From the IMG/VR virus record IMGVR_UViG_3300035674_000009, positions 1 to 37,371 of that record: 37,371 nucleotides of DNA; one strand, given 5' to 3'. The notes under the pieces are model-generated. The model worked only from the letters and a program-made list of their open reading frames with translations, made no database searches and was not told the origin of the DNA. Within the stretch, counting starts at the first letter, position 1. The number at the start of each line of letters is the position of its first letter. Source of the DNA: a virus. A program made the position numbers and the translations under genes. Shown piece by piece: positions 18,305-26,451 of the stretch.

Positions 18305-19404
18305 TGCAGGGGTCCAGTGCACGGTTCGCCCGGGACGTCGCCAGCAGCCACGACGTGGCGCTGCGGTGCGAGGTGCTCGATCCCGTCGGCAAGCAGGTCA
18401 CCACCACGCTCAACGTGATCAGCGGGTCGATTTCGATCGACGCCTCCCGCAAAACGCGCCGCGAGTGCTCGATCACCCTGCAGGATCCGGAAGGGCTGCT
18501 GGTGCCCGATGTCGCCAGCGCGATGCTGCAGCCGTACTCGGGGTACATGGTCCGGCTCTACCGAGGCATCCGTTGGCGGTACGACGGCACTGAGGAGTTG
18601 CTGCCGCTAGGCACCTTCGCGCCGTACAACCCGCAGATCACCGATACCGACGCCGACCTCTCGATCCAGTTCTCCGGCTTCGATCGATCAAAGATCATCT
18701 CCCGCCTGCGCTGGACGGAGCCGTACGTCATCGCCAGCGGGACGAACACCGCCACGGCGATCAAGAACATCCTGGACAACCGGATGCCGGGCCTGAAGTA
18801 CAACTTCGTGCCGACCCAGGCGAGCGTGCCGGCGATGATCCTCGGCGTCTCCGCCGACCAGGCCGACCCGTGGGATGACGCGACGAAGATCGCCACCGCT
18901 GACGGTCTCGAACTCTTCTTCGATGAGAACGACGTGGTGGTCCTGCGCAAGATCCCCGACCCCGACGTCGATCCGATCGTGAAGACGTTCGAGGAGGGCC
19001 CCAACTGCACGATCACGGGCCTGAAGCGGAACAACGACGCCGAGCGGATGTACACCGGCGTGGTGGTCTACACGGAGGGTTCCGAAGTCGTCGACCCCAT
19101 CCGAGTGGCAGTTTGGCGGACCGATACCCCGCTGCGCATCCCCTACTTCTTCCAGACCTCGATCATCAAGACCGAGGCTCAGGCTCTGGCGACGGCGAAC
19201 ACGCTGCTGCGACGGGTGGGCAAGGCGGAGTTCGCCGTCACGCTCGACTCGATCACCGATCCTCGACTGCAGGTGGGTGACGTCGTCCGGATCAAGCGTG
19301 GGCGGATCAAGCTCGACCACCCGTTCGTGATCAGCTCGCTGAGCATCCCACTGGACAGCGAGTCCGTCATGGCAGTCGCCACTGAGCAGAGGCGGATGGC
19401 GTGA
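18304..19404 (+). CDS. Minor tail protein, hub-like
   Basis: This 366-residue protein has its ATG overlapping the previous stop (TGATG). The N-terminal 100 residues (SGSISIDASRKTRRECSITL followed by a strand with MVRLYRG) match the start of the actinophage tail proteins that resemble the T4 gp27 or gp44 hub. The C-terminal third, with DPRLQVGDVVRIKRGRI and then HPFVISSLSIPLD, is the usual beta domain closing these proteins. It probably forms part of the central tail-tip ring. No enzymatic motif is seen. Confidence 0.7.
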   Translation: MQGSSARFARDVASSHDVALRCEVLDPVGKQVTTTLNVISGSISIDASRKTRRECSITLQDPEGLLVPDVASAMLQPYSGYMVRLYRGIRWRYDGTEELLPLGTFAPYNPQITDTDADLSIQFSGFDRSKIISRLRWTEPYVIASGTNTATAIKNILDNRMPGLKYNFVPTQASVPAMILGVSADQADPWDDATKIATADGLELFFDENDVVVLRKIPDPDVDPIVKTFEEGPNCTITGLKRNNDAERMYTGVVVYTEGSEVVDPIRVAVWRTDTPLRIPYFFQTSIIKTEAQALATANTLLRRVGKAEFAVTLDSITDPRLQVGDVVRIKRGRIKLDHPFVISSLSIPLDSESVMAVATEQRRMA

Positions 19405-21170
19405 CCAGCCCTGACTACACGAATAACACCGGCACCGGGATCAGCTTTGACATTCCGGTCACGCTGCCCTCAGCGCTCGGCGAGATCTCCTCCGCCATCG
19501 CTACCGGCGTGGCTGTGGCTGGTGAACCGGACCCGATCTCGGTCCGGCGTCGGTGGGCGGTGATCACCGCGATCCATCCTGAGGACTCCACCGTCAGCAT
19601 CGACCTCGGTGGTGTGATCATTCCGCACGTCTCCTACGACGCCTCCTACCACCCGGCGCTGGACGAGGTCGTCCAGGTAAACGTGGTCGACACTGACATC
19701 ACGGTGATCGGCCCGACGGCGAACTCGCTCTACGTGAGCTACGTCCGGCGTACCGGCACGATCGTCAAGGTCAACACCTCCGCCAGCTCGCCCGGCGCGC
19801 CGACATCGGTCAACGTCACGCTGTCCGACGCACAAGATCCCGTGACAGTCCTGAACGTCCCCTACGTCTCGCCCTACTTCCCGACCCTGGGCGATGACGT
19901 CATGCTCGGCCAGGGCACGAACACGGACGTCTACCTCGTGCTCGGTGCAGTGAACCGGATGCCCCGCCGGCCGACTGGTGACATCGAGCCGTCGATCTCA
20001 CCGGTAGCAAAGCCGAACACGCTGCTCTGCCAGGGACAGACTCTCACCAGGGCCGGGTACCCCGCGCTGTGGGCGTGGGCGCAGATCAACGGGCTGGTAG
20101 GTGCGGCAACGACCGTCACGACGGACTTCGAAGACGGCGGCACGATGTCCATCGGGTCGAACTGGACTCAGACGAACAGTACGGCTCGCGCCTACTCGGG
20201 AACTCGCTCGTTGCTGCTCACCCGGGCCAACACCACTTCGGGCGACGGCTATGTCTCCCAGACGCACACGGTCACGACCGGCCGGACGTACGTGTGGAGC
20301 TTCTGGGCGTACGCCTCTTCCACGATCATGTACGGCGCCGTTGTTCAGCTGAATCACTCGAACGGCACGACGAACTTCCGGCTGGTCAATTCGACCTTCA
20401 CCCCGTCCGCAGCTAACACGTGGATCCGCTACACCTACACCTTCGCTGTTCCGATCGGTTACACGAGTGCGACGGTCTACATCCACGATGACTTCATCAC
20501 GCCGACGACCGGTACCACGCTGAACATTGATGACTTCTCACTCTACACGAATAATAATTTTCTCTTCACCACTGGTGACGGAGCCACAACCTTCACTCTG
20601 CCCGATTTTCGAGGACGATTCCCGGTCGGCGCCGGCGCGCTTGGACTCGATTCATACTCTCTCGGTGCTATTGGTGGTCATCGAGGATTGTCACAACTCG
20701 CGCCTGCCCAGCTGCCGCAGCATGATCACAATATCTCGGTAGCCAACCACACTTCACATGACCACGGTGTCACCGTCGCCACGCACGGCAACCACGACCA
20801 CCCGGCGGACACGGCAATGGGTGGCGAGCACATCCATGACACGCCTGGGATTCCCAGCGGTGGTGATCACGGCTTCCACAACAGCGATGTCTACCTGGGA
20901 ACCACGGCGACCGCTGGCACGGGGTACTCGATCACCAGCAACGCAAACATCACCCGAGGCGGGCACGGACACGGTGGTGTCCGCACGACGACGAACGGTC
21001 TACACGACCACGGTACGGATGTCGCACCGGTCAGTGCCGGTCCGCACACCGTCAACGAATCCCTGGCCGGACCGACCACGCACACAGTCACTGAGACTCC
21101 TAGCGGCGGACCAGCGACGACCGATCTTCGTCCTCACTTCATCGCCGTCAATTGGCTCATCTGGACCTAA
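19401..21170 (+). CDS. Tail-tip or receptor-binding protein: Tail Collar domain with an inserted carbohydrate-binding-like domain
   Basis: This 589-residue protein starts at a GTG overlapping the previous stop (GTGA). Residues 1-190 are a beta-rich attachment region with OB-like strands (VSIDLGGVIIPHVSYDASYH). Residues about 193-233 carry the first half of a Tail Collar domain (GDIEPSISPVAKPNTLLCQG). Residues about 234-382 are a jelly-roll-like insert that begins TDFEDGGTMSIGSNWTQ and ends NIDDFSL, the outline of carbohydrate-binding modules. The collar domain resumes at about 383 with TTFTLPDFRGRFPVGAG. The C-terminal 150 residues are rich in HxH pairs (QHDHN, SHDHG, NHDHP, EHIHD), which may bind metal in a trimer. 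It probably recognises the host surface. Confidence 0.75.
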   Translation: MTSPDYTNNTGTGISFDIPVTLPSALGEISSAIATGVAVAGEPDPISVRRRWAVITAIHPEDSTVSIDLGGVIIPHVSYDASYHPALDEVVQVNVVDTDITVIGPTANSLYVSYVRRTGTIVKVNTSASSPGAPTSVNVTLSDAQDPVTVLNVPYVSPYFPTLGDDVMLGQGTNTDVYLVLGAVNRMPRRPTGDIEPSISPVAKPNTLLCQGQTLTRAGYPALWAWAQINGLVGAATTVTTDFEDGGTMSIGSNWTQTNSTARAYSGTRSLLLTRANTTSGDGYVSQTHTVTTGRTYVWSFWAYASSTIMYGAVVQLNHSNGTTNFRLVNSTFTPSAANTWIRYTYTFAVPIGYTSATVYIHDDFITPTTGTTLNIDDFSLYTNNNFLFTTGDGATTFTLPDFRGRFPVGAGALGLDSYSLGAIGGHRGLSQLAPAQLPQHDHNISVANHTSHDHGVTVATHGNHDHPADTAMGGEHIHDTPGIPSGGDHGFHNSDVYLGTTATAGTGYSITSNANITRGGHGHGGVRTTTNGLHDHGTDVAPVSAGPHTVNESLAGPTTHTVTETPSGGPATTDLRPHFIAVNWLIWT

Positions 21171-21178
21171 GGAGAGAC

Positions 21179-21478
21179 GTGGGAAAGTCGAGAAAGATCG
21201 AAATCACTGACGAGATGCGTACAGCTGTGCTTGCCGAGATGTGCGACCGGGAGGGGCACTTCATCGGCTTCAACGAAGCTCTCGGTCCGGATGAGAAGGA
21301 CCACACCACGGTCAAGAACAGGGACCCGGACAAGCTCCCCCACTTCTACTGCACGAGGTGCGGTCTGACATGGATCGTGGTCGAGCAGGCGGCGGCCAAC
21401 TACGACGACGCGGATACGAAGTTTCGAGGACGTCTGAAGGACGATGACCCGCAAAAGACTCGAAAGTCGAAGAAGTAG
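21179..21478 (+). CDS. Hypothetical protein with a CxxC motif
   Basis: This 99-residue protein has a GTG start eight bases after the tail-tip gene, behind AAGGAGAG that overlaps the preceding stop. It is highly charged. The central segment HFYCTRCGLTWIVVEQAAA has one CxxC pair with a nearby His, which could be part of a small zinc site, though only one pair is evident. The C-terminus is Lys-rich. Not recognised; its place between tail and membrane-protein genes gives no clear function. Confidence 0.6.
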   Translation: MGKSRKIEITDEMRTAVLAEMCDREGHFIGFNEALGPDEKDHTTVKNRDPDKLPHFYCTRCGLTWIVVEQAAANYDDADTKFRGRLKDDDPQKTRKSKK

Positions 21479-21496
21479 TTGGCACAACCTGCCAAC
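21478..21496 (+). terminator. Inverted repeat after the tail genes, possible terminator or operator
   Basis: A 7-base perfect inverted repeat (GTTGGCA / TGCCAAC with a 5-base loop) starts at the stop codon of the small CxxC gene. No T-rich tract follows, so it is not a classical intrinsic terminator; it could end or attenuate tail transcription or protect the mRNA end. Bases 21497-21610 contain no gene. Confidence 0.35.
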
Positions 21497-21506
21497 GTCC
21501 GCCCTA

Positions 21507-21518
21507 GGTTTCGAAACC
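21507..21518. promoter_or_regulatory. Perfect 12-base palindrome, possible operator
   Basis: GGTTTCGAAACC lies in the 132-base gap between the tail genes and the membrane-protein genes. It is a perfect palindrome in one of the few non-coding gaps on the + strand half. No clear -35 or -10 pair was recognised beside it, so a role as a protein binding site is only suggested. Confidence 0.25.
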
Positions 21519-21610
21519 GTTCCAAAGTAGGTCGCCCGTGACAGGGTGGTCGACCGCGTAACCTGTGCACGAAGGGTTCCTGTACCCTCACCGAGAGGCC
21601 GGGCACCGAC

Positions 21611-21988
21611 GTGATCACCGCAGCTGCGCTCGCCCTCCCGCCCCTGTCGGCGTGGCTGTACTTCGTCTTCCACCTGATCGCTGCCGTCACGCACACCGGC
21701 TCCCTGGTACTGCTGGTGGTGCAGTGGTCCTTCATGTCCGGGATCCGACGAACCACGAGAGCCATCGGCATGGTGGCGCACGGGAGCGCCGCCATCATGC
21801 ACTTCGTCTTCGCAGCGATCGGCTTCTTCAACTGGCGGATCCGCGCACCTGACGGCTCCACGCCGTGGTGGTTCGTGCTCGTCATGGCCGGTGTCGGCCT
21901 CGGCCTGCCGGCGTACGTGTTTCTCGTCCAGCGGGATCTCCTCGTCCTTCGACGCCTGCTCGACCCTGGGAAGGAGGAGCCGAGTTGA
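21611..21988 (+). CDS. Small membrane protein, candidate holin or lysis protein
   Basis: This 125-residue protein starts at a GTG. It has three or four hydrophobic segments, at residues about 3-37 (probably one long or two short helices), 57-75 and 87-107, separated by basic loops. It ends in a charged tail (DPGKEEPS). It overlaps the next gene by one base. The place after the tail genes and the trio of small membrane proteins fit an actinophage lysis cassette, but no endolysin is visible here, so the role is inferred. Confidence 0.6.
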   Translation: MITAAALALPPLSAWLYFVFHLIAAVTHTGSLVLLVVQWSFMSGIRRTTRAIGMVAHGSAAIMHFVFAAIGFFNWRIRAPDGSTPWWFVLVMAGVGLGLPAYVFLVQRDLLVLRRLLDPGKEEPS

Positions 21989-22461
21989 TGATCGATCTAC
22001 CGACCCTGTCCGGGTGGATCTTCTACGTCTCGAACCTGATCATCGTCTCCGGCTACCTCTTCGCCTCGCTGCTGATCACCCGACGCAAGGGCATGGCCAA
22101 GGGCATGAGCCTTCGAGCGTGGCTTGCCGGCCTGTCCTTCTTCCTGCTGTGCGGACTTACACACGTCGAGCTGGCGTTCCACGCGTTCTTCAACCTCCGG
22201 GTGATCGAGACGGATGGCACCGTCGATTGGCACATGCTGGCCATCCACATCCCCCAGGCCGCGTCGATCTGGGTCTTCCTGTGGGCCATGCAGCTGGAGG
22301 GAGCCCCGCCGCCGGCCCCGCCGGGTGTGCCGGTCCTGCCGGTCCCGTTGGAAGGCACGGCGGCCGAGCCAGAGGTGGAGGAACCGCCCTCCACGAACGA
22401 AACGGGGCCCCCACACTCGTTCCCCTACGAGGAGGGCAACCCGGAAGGCACGGTGCGGTAG
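21988..22461 (+). CDS. Membrane protein with proline-rich tail
   Basis: This 157-residue protein uses the ATG overlapping the previous stop (TGATG). Hydrophobic segments lie at residues about 9-31, 42-65 and 80-105, with a basic loop RRKGMAKGMSLR between the first two. The last 50 residues are Pro/Glu-rich and presumably cytoplasmic. It resembles its neighbour in layout, suggesting duplicated or cooperating membrane components of lysis. Specific family not recognised. Confidence 0.6.
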   Translation: MIDLPTLSGWIFYVSNLIIVSGYLFASLLITRRKGMAKGMSLRAWLAGLSFFLLCGLTHVELAFHAFFNLRVIETDGTVDWHMLAIHIPQAASIWVFLWAMQLEGAPPPAPPGVPVLPVPLEGTAAEPEVEEPPSTNETGPPHSFPYEEGNPEGTVR

Positions 22462-22991
22462 TGGACCCCTCCAACGTCGCGGACACGATGTCCACTCAGG
22501 CGTGGCTGGCTCTGATCATCCCGATCGTCTTCACGACGCTGATCGGCCCCTGGCTGGCGTACAAGTACGCCGTGAAGACGGCCGACCGGAAGGCCAAGGC
22601 GGACAAGGAGCTGGCTGCTGAGACGGCGAAGACCGAGGGCCGCCGGATGGACCTCGCCGAGTGGCAGGCCATGACCGCAGACCTCCGACTGGAGATCACA
22701 CGGCTCCGCGCTGCTCGCGACGAGGACGACCGGAAGATCACCGCTCTGGAGGAGGAGGCAGAAACCCTGGAAGCGACGGTGCGGCAGCACCGCACCGGGT
22801 GTATCGCAGACATCGAGCGTCTCCAGGGACAGATCCGCGCACTGACCGCGTGGGAGAAGCTGGTCTGGGGAGCGCTCAACGACCCGGGCGTCTACCGGAT
22901 CCTGGAGGCCGGTGGCTTCAAGCTGCCGCCCCCGCCCATCCTCACCGGATTGACGGGGGCGTCAGCTCTCACGCGAGGGGAAGAGGCCTAG
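22461..22991 (+). CDS. Membrane-anchored coiled-coil protein
   Basis: This 176-residue protein is read from the GTG that overlaps the previous TAG; an ATG nine codons later is an alternative. A single membrane segment (AWLALIIPIVFTTLIGPWLA, about residues 14-33) is followed by a long charged coiled coil (residues 40-130) and a short Pro-rich C-terminal part. One-helix proteins with coiled coils occur in actinophage lysis cassettes next to holins. The longer open frame upstream overlaps two genes and is not used. Its stop overlaps the stop of the convergent gene at 22988. Confidence 0.65.
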   Translation: MDPSNVADTMSTQAWLALIIPIVFTTLIGPWLAYKYAVKTADRKAKADKELAAETAKTEGRRMDLAEWQAMTADLRLEITRLRAARDEDDRKITALEEEAETLEATVRQHRTGCIADIERLQGQIRALTAWEKLVWGALNDPGVYRILEAGGFKLPPPPILTGLTGASALTRGEEA

Positions 22992-23311
22992 CCGACCCGC
23001 ATGGCGCCGAAGACGCCCAAGAGTTCGTCTGATGTCGGCATGGGGGGTACAGAGATCTCATTCTTGCAGTTCGAGCGGTCGGCGCTGGAGTTCGCCTTGC
23101 CCACCGGCTTGCCGGCGGGGTTCAGGTTCGCTTCGCCCGAGTTGCCAGGGCTTGTGCCGTCACCGCTCTGGTTGCACGCCGCGCTCGGGTTGAGCAGGTG
23201 GTTGTGCGCGAGCGCGACACCGGGAACGCCGACGAAGAGCAGCGTGGCAACTCCGATGGCGGTGGTGTGGCGACGGAACGAGTGCGGGTCAGCGTGGTGG
23301 CGACCGGTCAT
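22988..23311 (-). CDS. Small secreted protein
   Basis: This 107-residue protein has a basic N-terminus, a hydrophobic core (AIGVATLLFVGVPGVALA) and a probable signal peptidase site after ALA near residue 35. The mature part is polar, rich in Asn, Ser and Gly, with two Cys that could form a disulfide. GGGAGA lies before the ATG. It is the last gene of the leftward Ro60 operon. The function is unknown; as a secreted phage protein expressed with this operon it might modify the host envelope, but nothing proves this. Confidence 0.6.
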   Translation of the reverse strand: MTGRHHADPHSFRRHTTAIGVATLLFVGVPGVALAHNHLLNPSAACNQSGDGTSPGNSGEANLNPAGKPVGKANSSADRSNCKNEISVPPMPTSDELLGVFGAMRVG

Positions 23312-23347
23312 GATGATCTCCCAGTTATCTGCCCGTGATCTTCCAGA

Positions 23348-23554
23348 CTACCCCTGCCGGCGGCCACGCACCGTGCTCGGGTAGTTCTTCTGAGGCTCAG
23401 GGGGACCAACCCACACCCGCGCCGTGATGAGCGCCGCCACCACCATGCCGGCGATGCCCATCACAACGTCAGAACCGTCGAAGACCAGCACGCTGGTGAT
23501 GGTCCAGAACGCCGTGAACAGCCCTAGGGCGGCCCAACGAGCGTAGAAGCTCAC
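23348..23554 (-). CDS. Small two-helix membrane protein
   Basis: This 68-residue protein starts at a GTG that overlaps the stop of the nucleotidyltransferase gene (GTGA). Two membrane segments lie at residues about 6-25 and 30-48, followed by a basic tail. Not recognised. Tight coupling to the nucleotidyltransferase gene suggests co-expression rather than a shared biochemical role. Confidence 0.6.
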   Translation of the reverse strand: MSFYARWAALGLFTAFWTITSVLVFDGSDVVMGIAGMVVAALITARVWVGPPEPQKNYPSTVRGRRQG

Positions 23555-24408
23555 TCCGGCCAGCGATCGAGGTAGGTGAGGTGCAGCCAGTGGTTCACGG
23601 CGGTGCGGTCCGGGTGCTCGGGCAACGAGTTGTACTGCGCCATGTACTGCAGCGCCTGCTCCACCACCTCGATTTGCAGCAGGGCGTCCTCCTTCGAGAC
23701 CTCGCCCCGCTTGATCGCAAGTACCATCTCGCGCTGCGACTCCGGCATGGGCAGGGTGATCGAGCCCGTACTGAGCAGCTCGGCGCCCTGGAAGCCGAGG
23801 CGCAGCGCGTGACTGGCGTACTTCGTGTCGTAGCCGAACTTCTCGACCAGCTCTGGCCGCTTGACCTTCGCGCCGATCTCGCCGGTCATACCGAGACGCT
23901 GACGGTGCAGGTAACCGAGGTACCGGCTCGCAGCCTGCTTGCTGACGAACCAGTGCGCATTTCTCAGCAGTTCGCGTGCGTGTAAGCAGTTGAAGTGGAT
24001 GGCGCTGTCCGGCACGAAGAGGAGGTTGAGAATCGACGGGTTCCCCGCCAGCGCCATCCTGGCGAACTTCTGGAGCCCGTAGACCACGTAGTCCTCGTCA
24101 CCCTGTCCGGAGCGCTCACGTAGGCCGCCAGGGCGATCCCAGGCGGTGTGCCGCTGGAACTGGGAGAAGGTCTCCAGGCCGGTGATGCACTGAGGTGGTT
24201 CGACGGTGATGCCCATGTAGTCGGTGTCATCCGACCCTCCGTCCACGGTGATGCCGTGGACACCGGAGCCGACCTCGGCGAGGAACATCAGCCCGTTGCG
24301 GGCAATCCGTCTCGCGTGCTCTGAAGCGTGTGGGTGGCTGGGGTACGCCGAGGGGAGGTAGACGTTCGTGGCAGTGACCACGGCGTTCTCGCTTCCTGAA
24401 GAGATCAT
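23551..24408 (-). CDS. Predicted nucleotidyltransferase (minimal-type, COG3541-like)
   Basis: This 285-residue protein shows the Pol beta-type nucleotidyltransferase signature: GSGVHG at residues 47-52 followed by SDDTDYMGI at 59-67, the metal-binding acidic pair. The next block (EDYVVYGLQKFARMALAGNP and NLLFV) and the C-terminal helical half (KYASHALRLGFQGAELLSTG) fit predicted phage and bacterial nucleotidyltransferases of the COG3541 type. Such enzymes add a nucleotide to RNA, a protein or a small molecule; the substrate is not known for this group. The ATG overlaps the stop of the upstream small gene (ATGA). Being in one operon with Ro60 and Y RNAs makes an RNA substrate an attractive hypothesis. 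Confidence 0.75.
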   Translation of the reverse strand: MISSGSENAVVTATNVYLPSAYPSHPHASEHARRIARNGLMFLAEVGSGVHGITVDGGSDDTDYMGITVEPPQCITGLETFSQFQRHTAWDRPGGLRERSGQGDEDYVVYGLQKFARMALAGNPSILNLLFVPDSAIHFNCLHARELLRNAHWFVSKQAASRYLGYLHRQRLGMTGEIGAKVKRPELVEKFGYDTKYASHALRLGFQGAELLSTGSITLPMPESQREMVLAIKRGEVSKEDALLQIEVVEQALQYMAQYNSLPEHPDRTAVNHWLHLTYLDRWPE

Positions 24409-24593
24409 GATCTTTCAGTGTCGGATACCTGTGGACCACTATCCACCGGCATACCGCATCGGGGAACCAGCACGCCCCAACCCGTGCACAGGCTGAGGAC
24501 CAGTTCGTTTCCGTCCCGAGGGCGGCTCACACCTTCACTGGCGGGGGCGAGATCACGTAAGAGACCTTGGTCCCGCAACTTGCCCAGCTTCAC
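24405..24593 (-). CDS. Hypothetical small protein in the Ro60 operon
   Basis: This 62-residue frame starts at a GTG overlapping the stop of the gene before it (GTGA) and its stop overlaps the nucleotidyltransferase ATG (ATGA). It begins KLGKLRDQGLLRDLAPA and has two Cys. Not recognised. The precise four-base overlaps on both sides are the main support that it is translated. Confidence 0.45.
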   Translation of the reverse strand: MKLGKLRDQGLLRDLAPASEGVSRPRDGNELVLSLCTGWGVLVPRCGMPVDSGPQVSDTERS

Positions 24594-24724
24594 CCGGGCG
24601 TGACTCCGGTCAGGCTGGACGATCTAGGAGCAGACGCGCACGCACCCGGCGTCAGCAGCCACACCGCCTGCCCGAGCGTCATGCCCGGGTCGTCGGCAGC
24701 GACCGCTGTGACGACCCGGGCCAT
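24590..24724 (-). CDS. Hypothetical micro-protein after Ro60
   Basis: This 44-residue frame starts with an ATG five bases after the Ro60 stop and ends in a GTGA overlap with the next gene. It reads MARVVTAVAADDPGMTLGQA and then a short hydrophobic stretch. Not recognised. Its main support is that it joins two genes without gaps in an otherwise fully overlapping operon. Confidence 0.4.
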   Translation of the reverse strand: MARVVTAVAADDPGMTLGQAVWLLTPGACASAPRSSSLTGVTPG

Positions 24725-24729
24725 GACGA

Positions 24730-26415
24730 TCAGACCCGGCCGGCGATGAAGGCGTTGATCAGACCCGGCGCCGCAGCGTCGAGACCGACCACGTCCAGCA
24801 TCCGAGCATCGCTCGGGTCCGCGACCGTGGACTCGGTGGCCGTCATGCCGTTGACCACCAGCGCCGCGTCCGCGATGCCCGAGTCCTTGCGGTACTGCTG
24901 CAGGGCCTCGAACGGGTGGATCGATCCCGCCCACGTCTCGTTGTCGGTGTAAACCTCAAACGAGTCGAACTCCAGGCCCTTCGCCGACGCGTGCAGCATC
25001 GGTAGCGCGCAGTCCGTGCCACCGAACGGCAGTCCGGTGATGTGCCGGATGTTGTCGTCCAGCCGGCGCCGGGCCGAGAGGTCCAGCACCGTCAGGTCGT
25101 CCACGCTGCGAGTGTTCTGCCGCCGCACCGGTGAACCGTAGCTGCGGTAACCGCCGTAGCTCAGGCTGTGCATCCCGCCGCCGGTGAAGCCGACCACGTA
25201 CGTGTCTGGCTCGCGGGCGATGGTGACCATAGCCATGGCTCCGGACGCCTCCCGGCAGTTCAGCGGCAGGCCGGCGACCGGCGATCTCATCGAGCCCGAC
25301 ACGTCGAGCGCGATCATGCGGCGCTTCCCGGTCGGCTCGACCGACTCGAACGCCGCGTAGAAGCCGGCGTCGAGCGCGTCCACGACCTGGCGGACGGGCT
25401 GCCAGGTGTTGGAGCTGCGCTCACCGTGCCCCGACGCGTACGTCCGCATGGCGACCAGCACGTTGATCGGGTGGACCCGCCCCTTACGGAGCAGCTCCGG
25501 GTCGGTCAGACGCGCCGTGACCGCGTTCTGCCACGTCTTGTCAGCGAGCAGCCCGATGTTGGTCAGACGCGGCAGCTGGCGGATGAGGGCGGTGATCCCG
25601 ACCTTGTCCTCCTCCAGCAGCGCCTCCCAAACGACGCGCTCGTTCAGGTGCTCGGTCGGCACCATCTCCCACGTGAGGCCGTAGCCCCGTACGAGACGAG
25701 CGGTCTCAGCCGACGAGCCGGAACCCTTCGCGCGGGTCACACCACGGACGAGCTTCGGCAGCGCCGTTTCCGGCACGTCCTTGCCCACCGTCCAACGAAA
25801 CAGCGCGTTGTGGCCGACCGGCTCGAAAGTGCCCGTGTTCGGGTGCGCCTGGCGAAGGGTGTCTCCGTGCCCACGGCCGTTCCGGTTCGGGTACTTCAGC
25901 ATCTGGTAGGCCGCCTGGTCCGGCGTCCGCTCCAGGTACCAGGCGCTGACCGCCTTGCGGAGGCCGGCGCTCCAGCCCTTGGTCGGGCTCAGCTGCTGGC
26001 GGAACTCCAGGAACTGCGCCAGGTGCGTCCCGGTACGGGCGACCTTTGACAGCGCGCGGTACGCCCGCTGGCGGCCGTGCATGTCGCCGTAGATCGAGAC
26101 GATCGCCAGGGCGAACAGCGCCTGGTCATTCTTCGGCGCCGAGCCGACGTCGGAAACCGAGACGATCTCGTGCACCACGTCACCACCGCGTCGCTTGGCC
26201 ATGTCGACCAGGAACTTGGCGTTGTCGATGGTGAGCTTCTGCTGGCTGGTGTAGTAGGTGCCACCGTCGGTTCCGAGGACGAGGAAGCGCCGAATGCGCT
26301 GCAGCTCGTCAACCTGGAACACGAAGCCGCCGGCCGAGTTCTGCACCTGGCCGGAGACGGCCTGCTCACCCTGCGGCGTGACGCCGAGACGGACATCCTG
26401 GAGTGCCTTGGGCAT
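24730..26415 (-). CDS. rsr: Ro60 ortholog (TROVE domain plus von Willebrand A domain)
   Basis: This 561-residue protein is a full-length Ro60, the ring-shaped RNA-binding protein that holds Y RNAs and misfolded RNAs. The N-terminus has the TROVE signature QNSAGGFVFQVDELQRIRRF and then TDGGTYYTSQQKLTIDNAKF. HEAT-like helices run to about residue 330. The C-terminal von Willebrand A domain has a complete metal site: DVSGS starting at D371, GGTD near 465 and TDNE near 488. The ATG at 26415 was chosen because AGGAAGG precedes it and homologous proteins begin close to this motif; the open frame extends 92 codons further but into the Y RNA genes. It is transcribed with seven Y-like RNAs just upstream, which are its expected ligands. 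Confidence 0.95.
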   Translation of the reverse strand: MPKALQDVRLGVTPQGEQAVSGQVQNSAGGFVFQVDELQRIRRFLVLGTDGGTYYTSQQKLTIDNAKFLVDMAKRRGGDVVHEIVSVSDVGSAPKNDQALFALAIVSIYGDMHGRQRAYRALSKVARTGTHLAQFLEFRQQLSPTKGWSAGLRKAVSAWYLERTPDQAAYQMLKYPNRNGRGHGDTLRQAHPNTGTFEPVGHNALFRWTVGKDVPETALPKLVRGVTRAKGSGSSAETARLVRGYGLTWEMVPTEHLNERVVWEALLEEDKVGITALIRQLPRLTNIGLLADKTWQNAVTARLTDPELLRKGRVHPINVLVAMRTYASGHGERSSNTWQPVRQVVDALDAGFYAAFESVEPTGKRRMIALDVSGSMRSPVAGLPLNCREASGAMAMVTIAREPDTYVVGFTGGGMHSLSYGGYRSYGSPVRRQNTRSVDDLTVLDLSARRRLDDNIRHITGLPFGGTDCALPMLHASAKGLEFDSFEVYTDNETWAGSIHPFEALQQYRKDSGIADAALVVNGMTATESTVADPSDARMLDVVGLDAAAPGLINAFIAGRV

Positions 26416-26451
26416 GATCTTCCTTCCTCTCGATTCCTGGGAACACACCCC

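Noticed and set aside
21479-21610. A tRNA or small RNA gene in the gap after the tail genes
   Set aside because: Only a 7-bp hairpin and a 12-base palindrome were found; no cloverleaf or conserved RNA motif can be built.
21891-22460. An N-terminal extension of the coiled-coil membrane protein
   Set aside because: It overlaps two membrane-protein genes that are joined by proper start-stop overlaps, and its composition is atypical.
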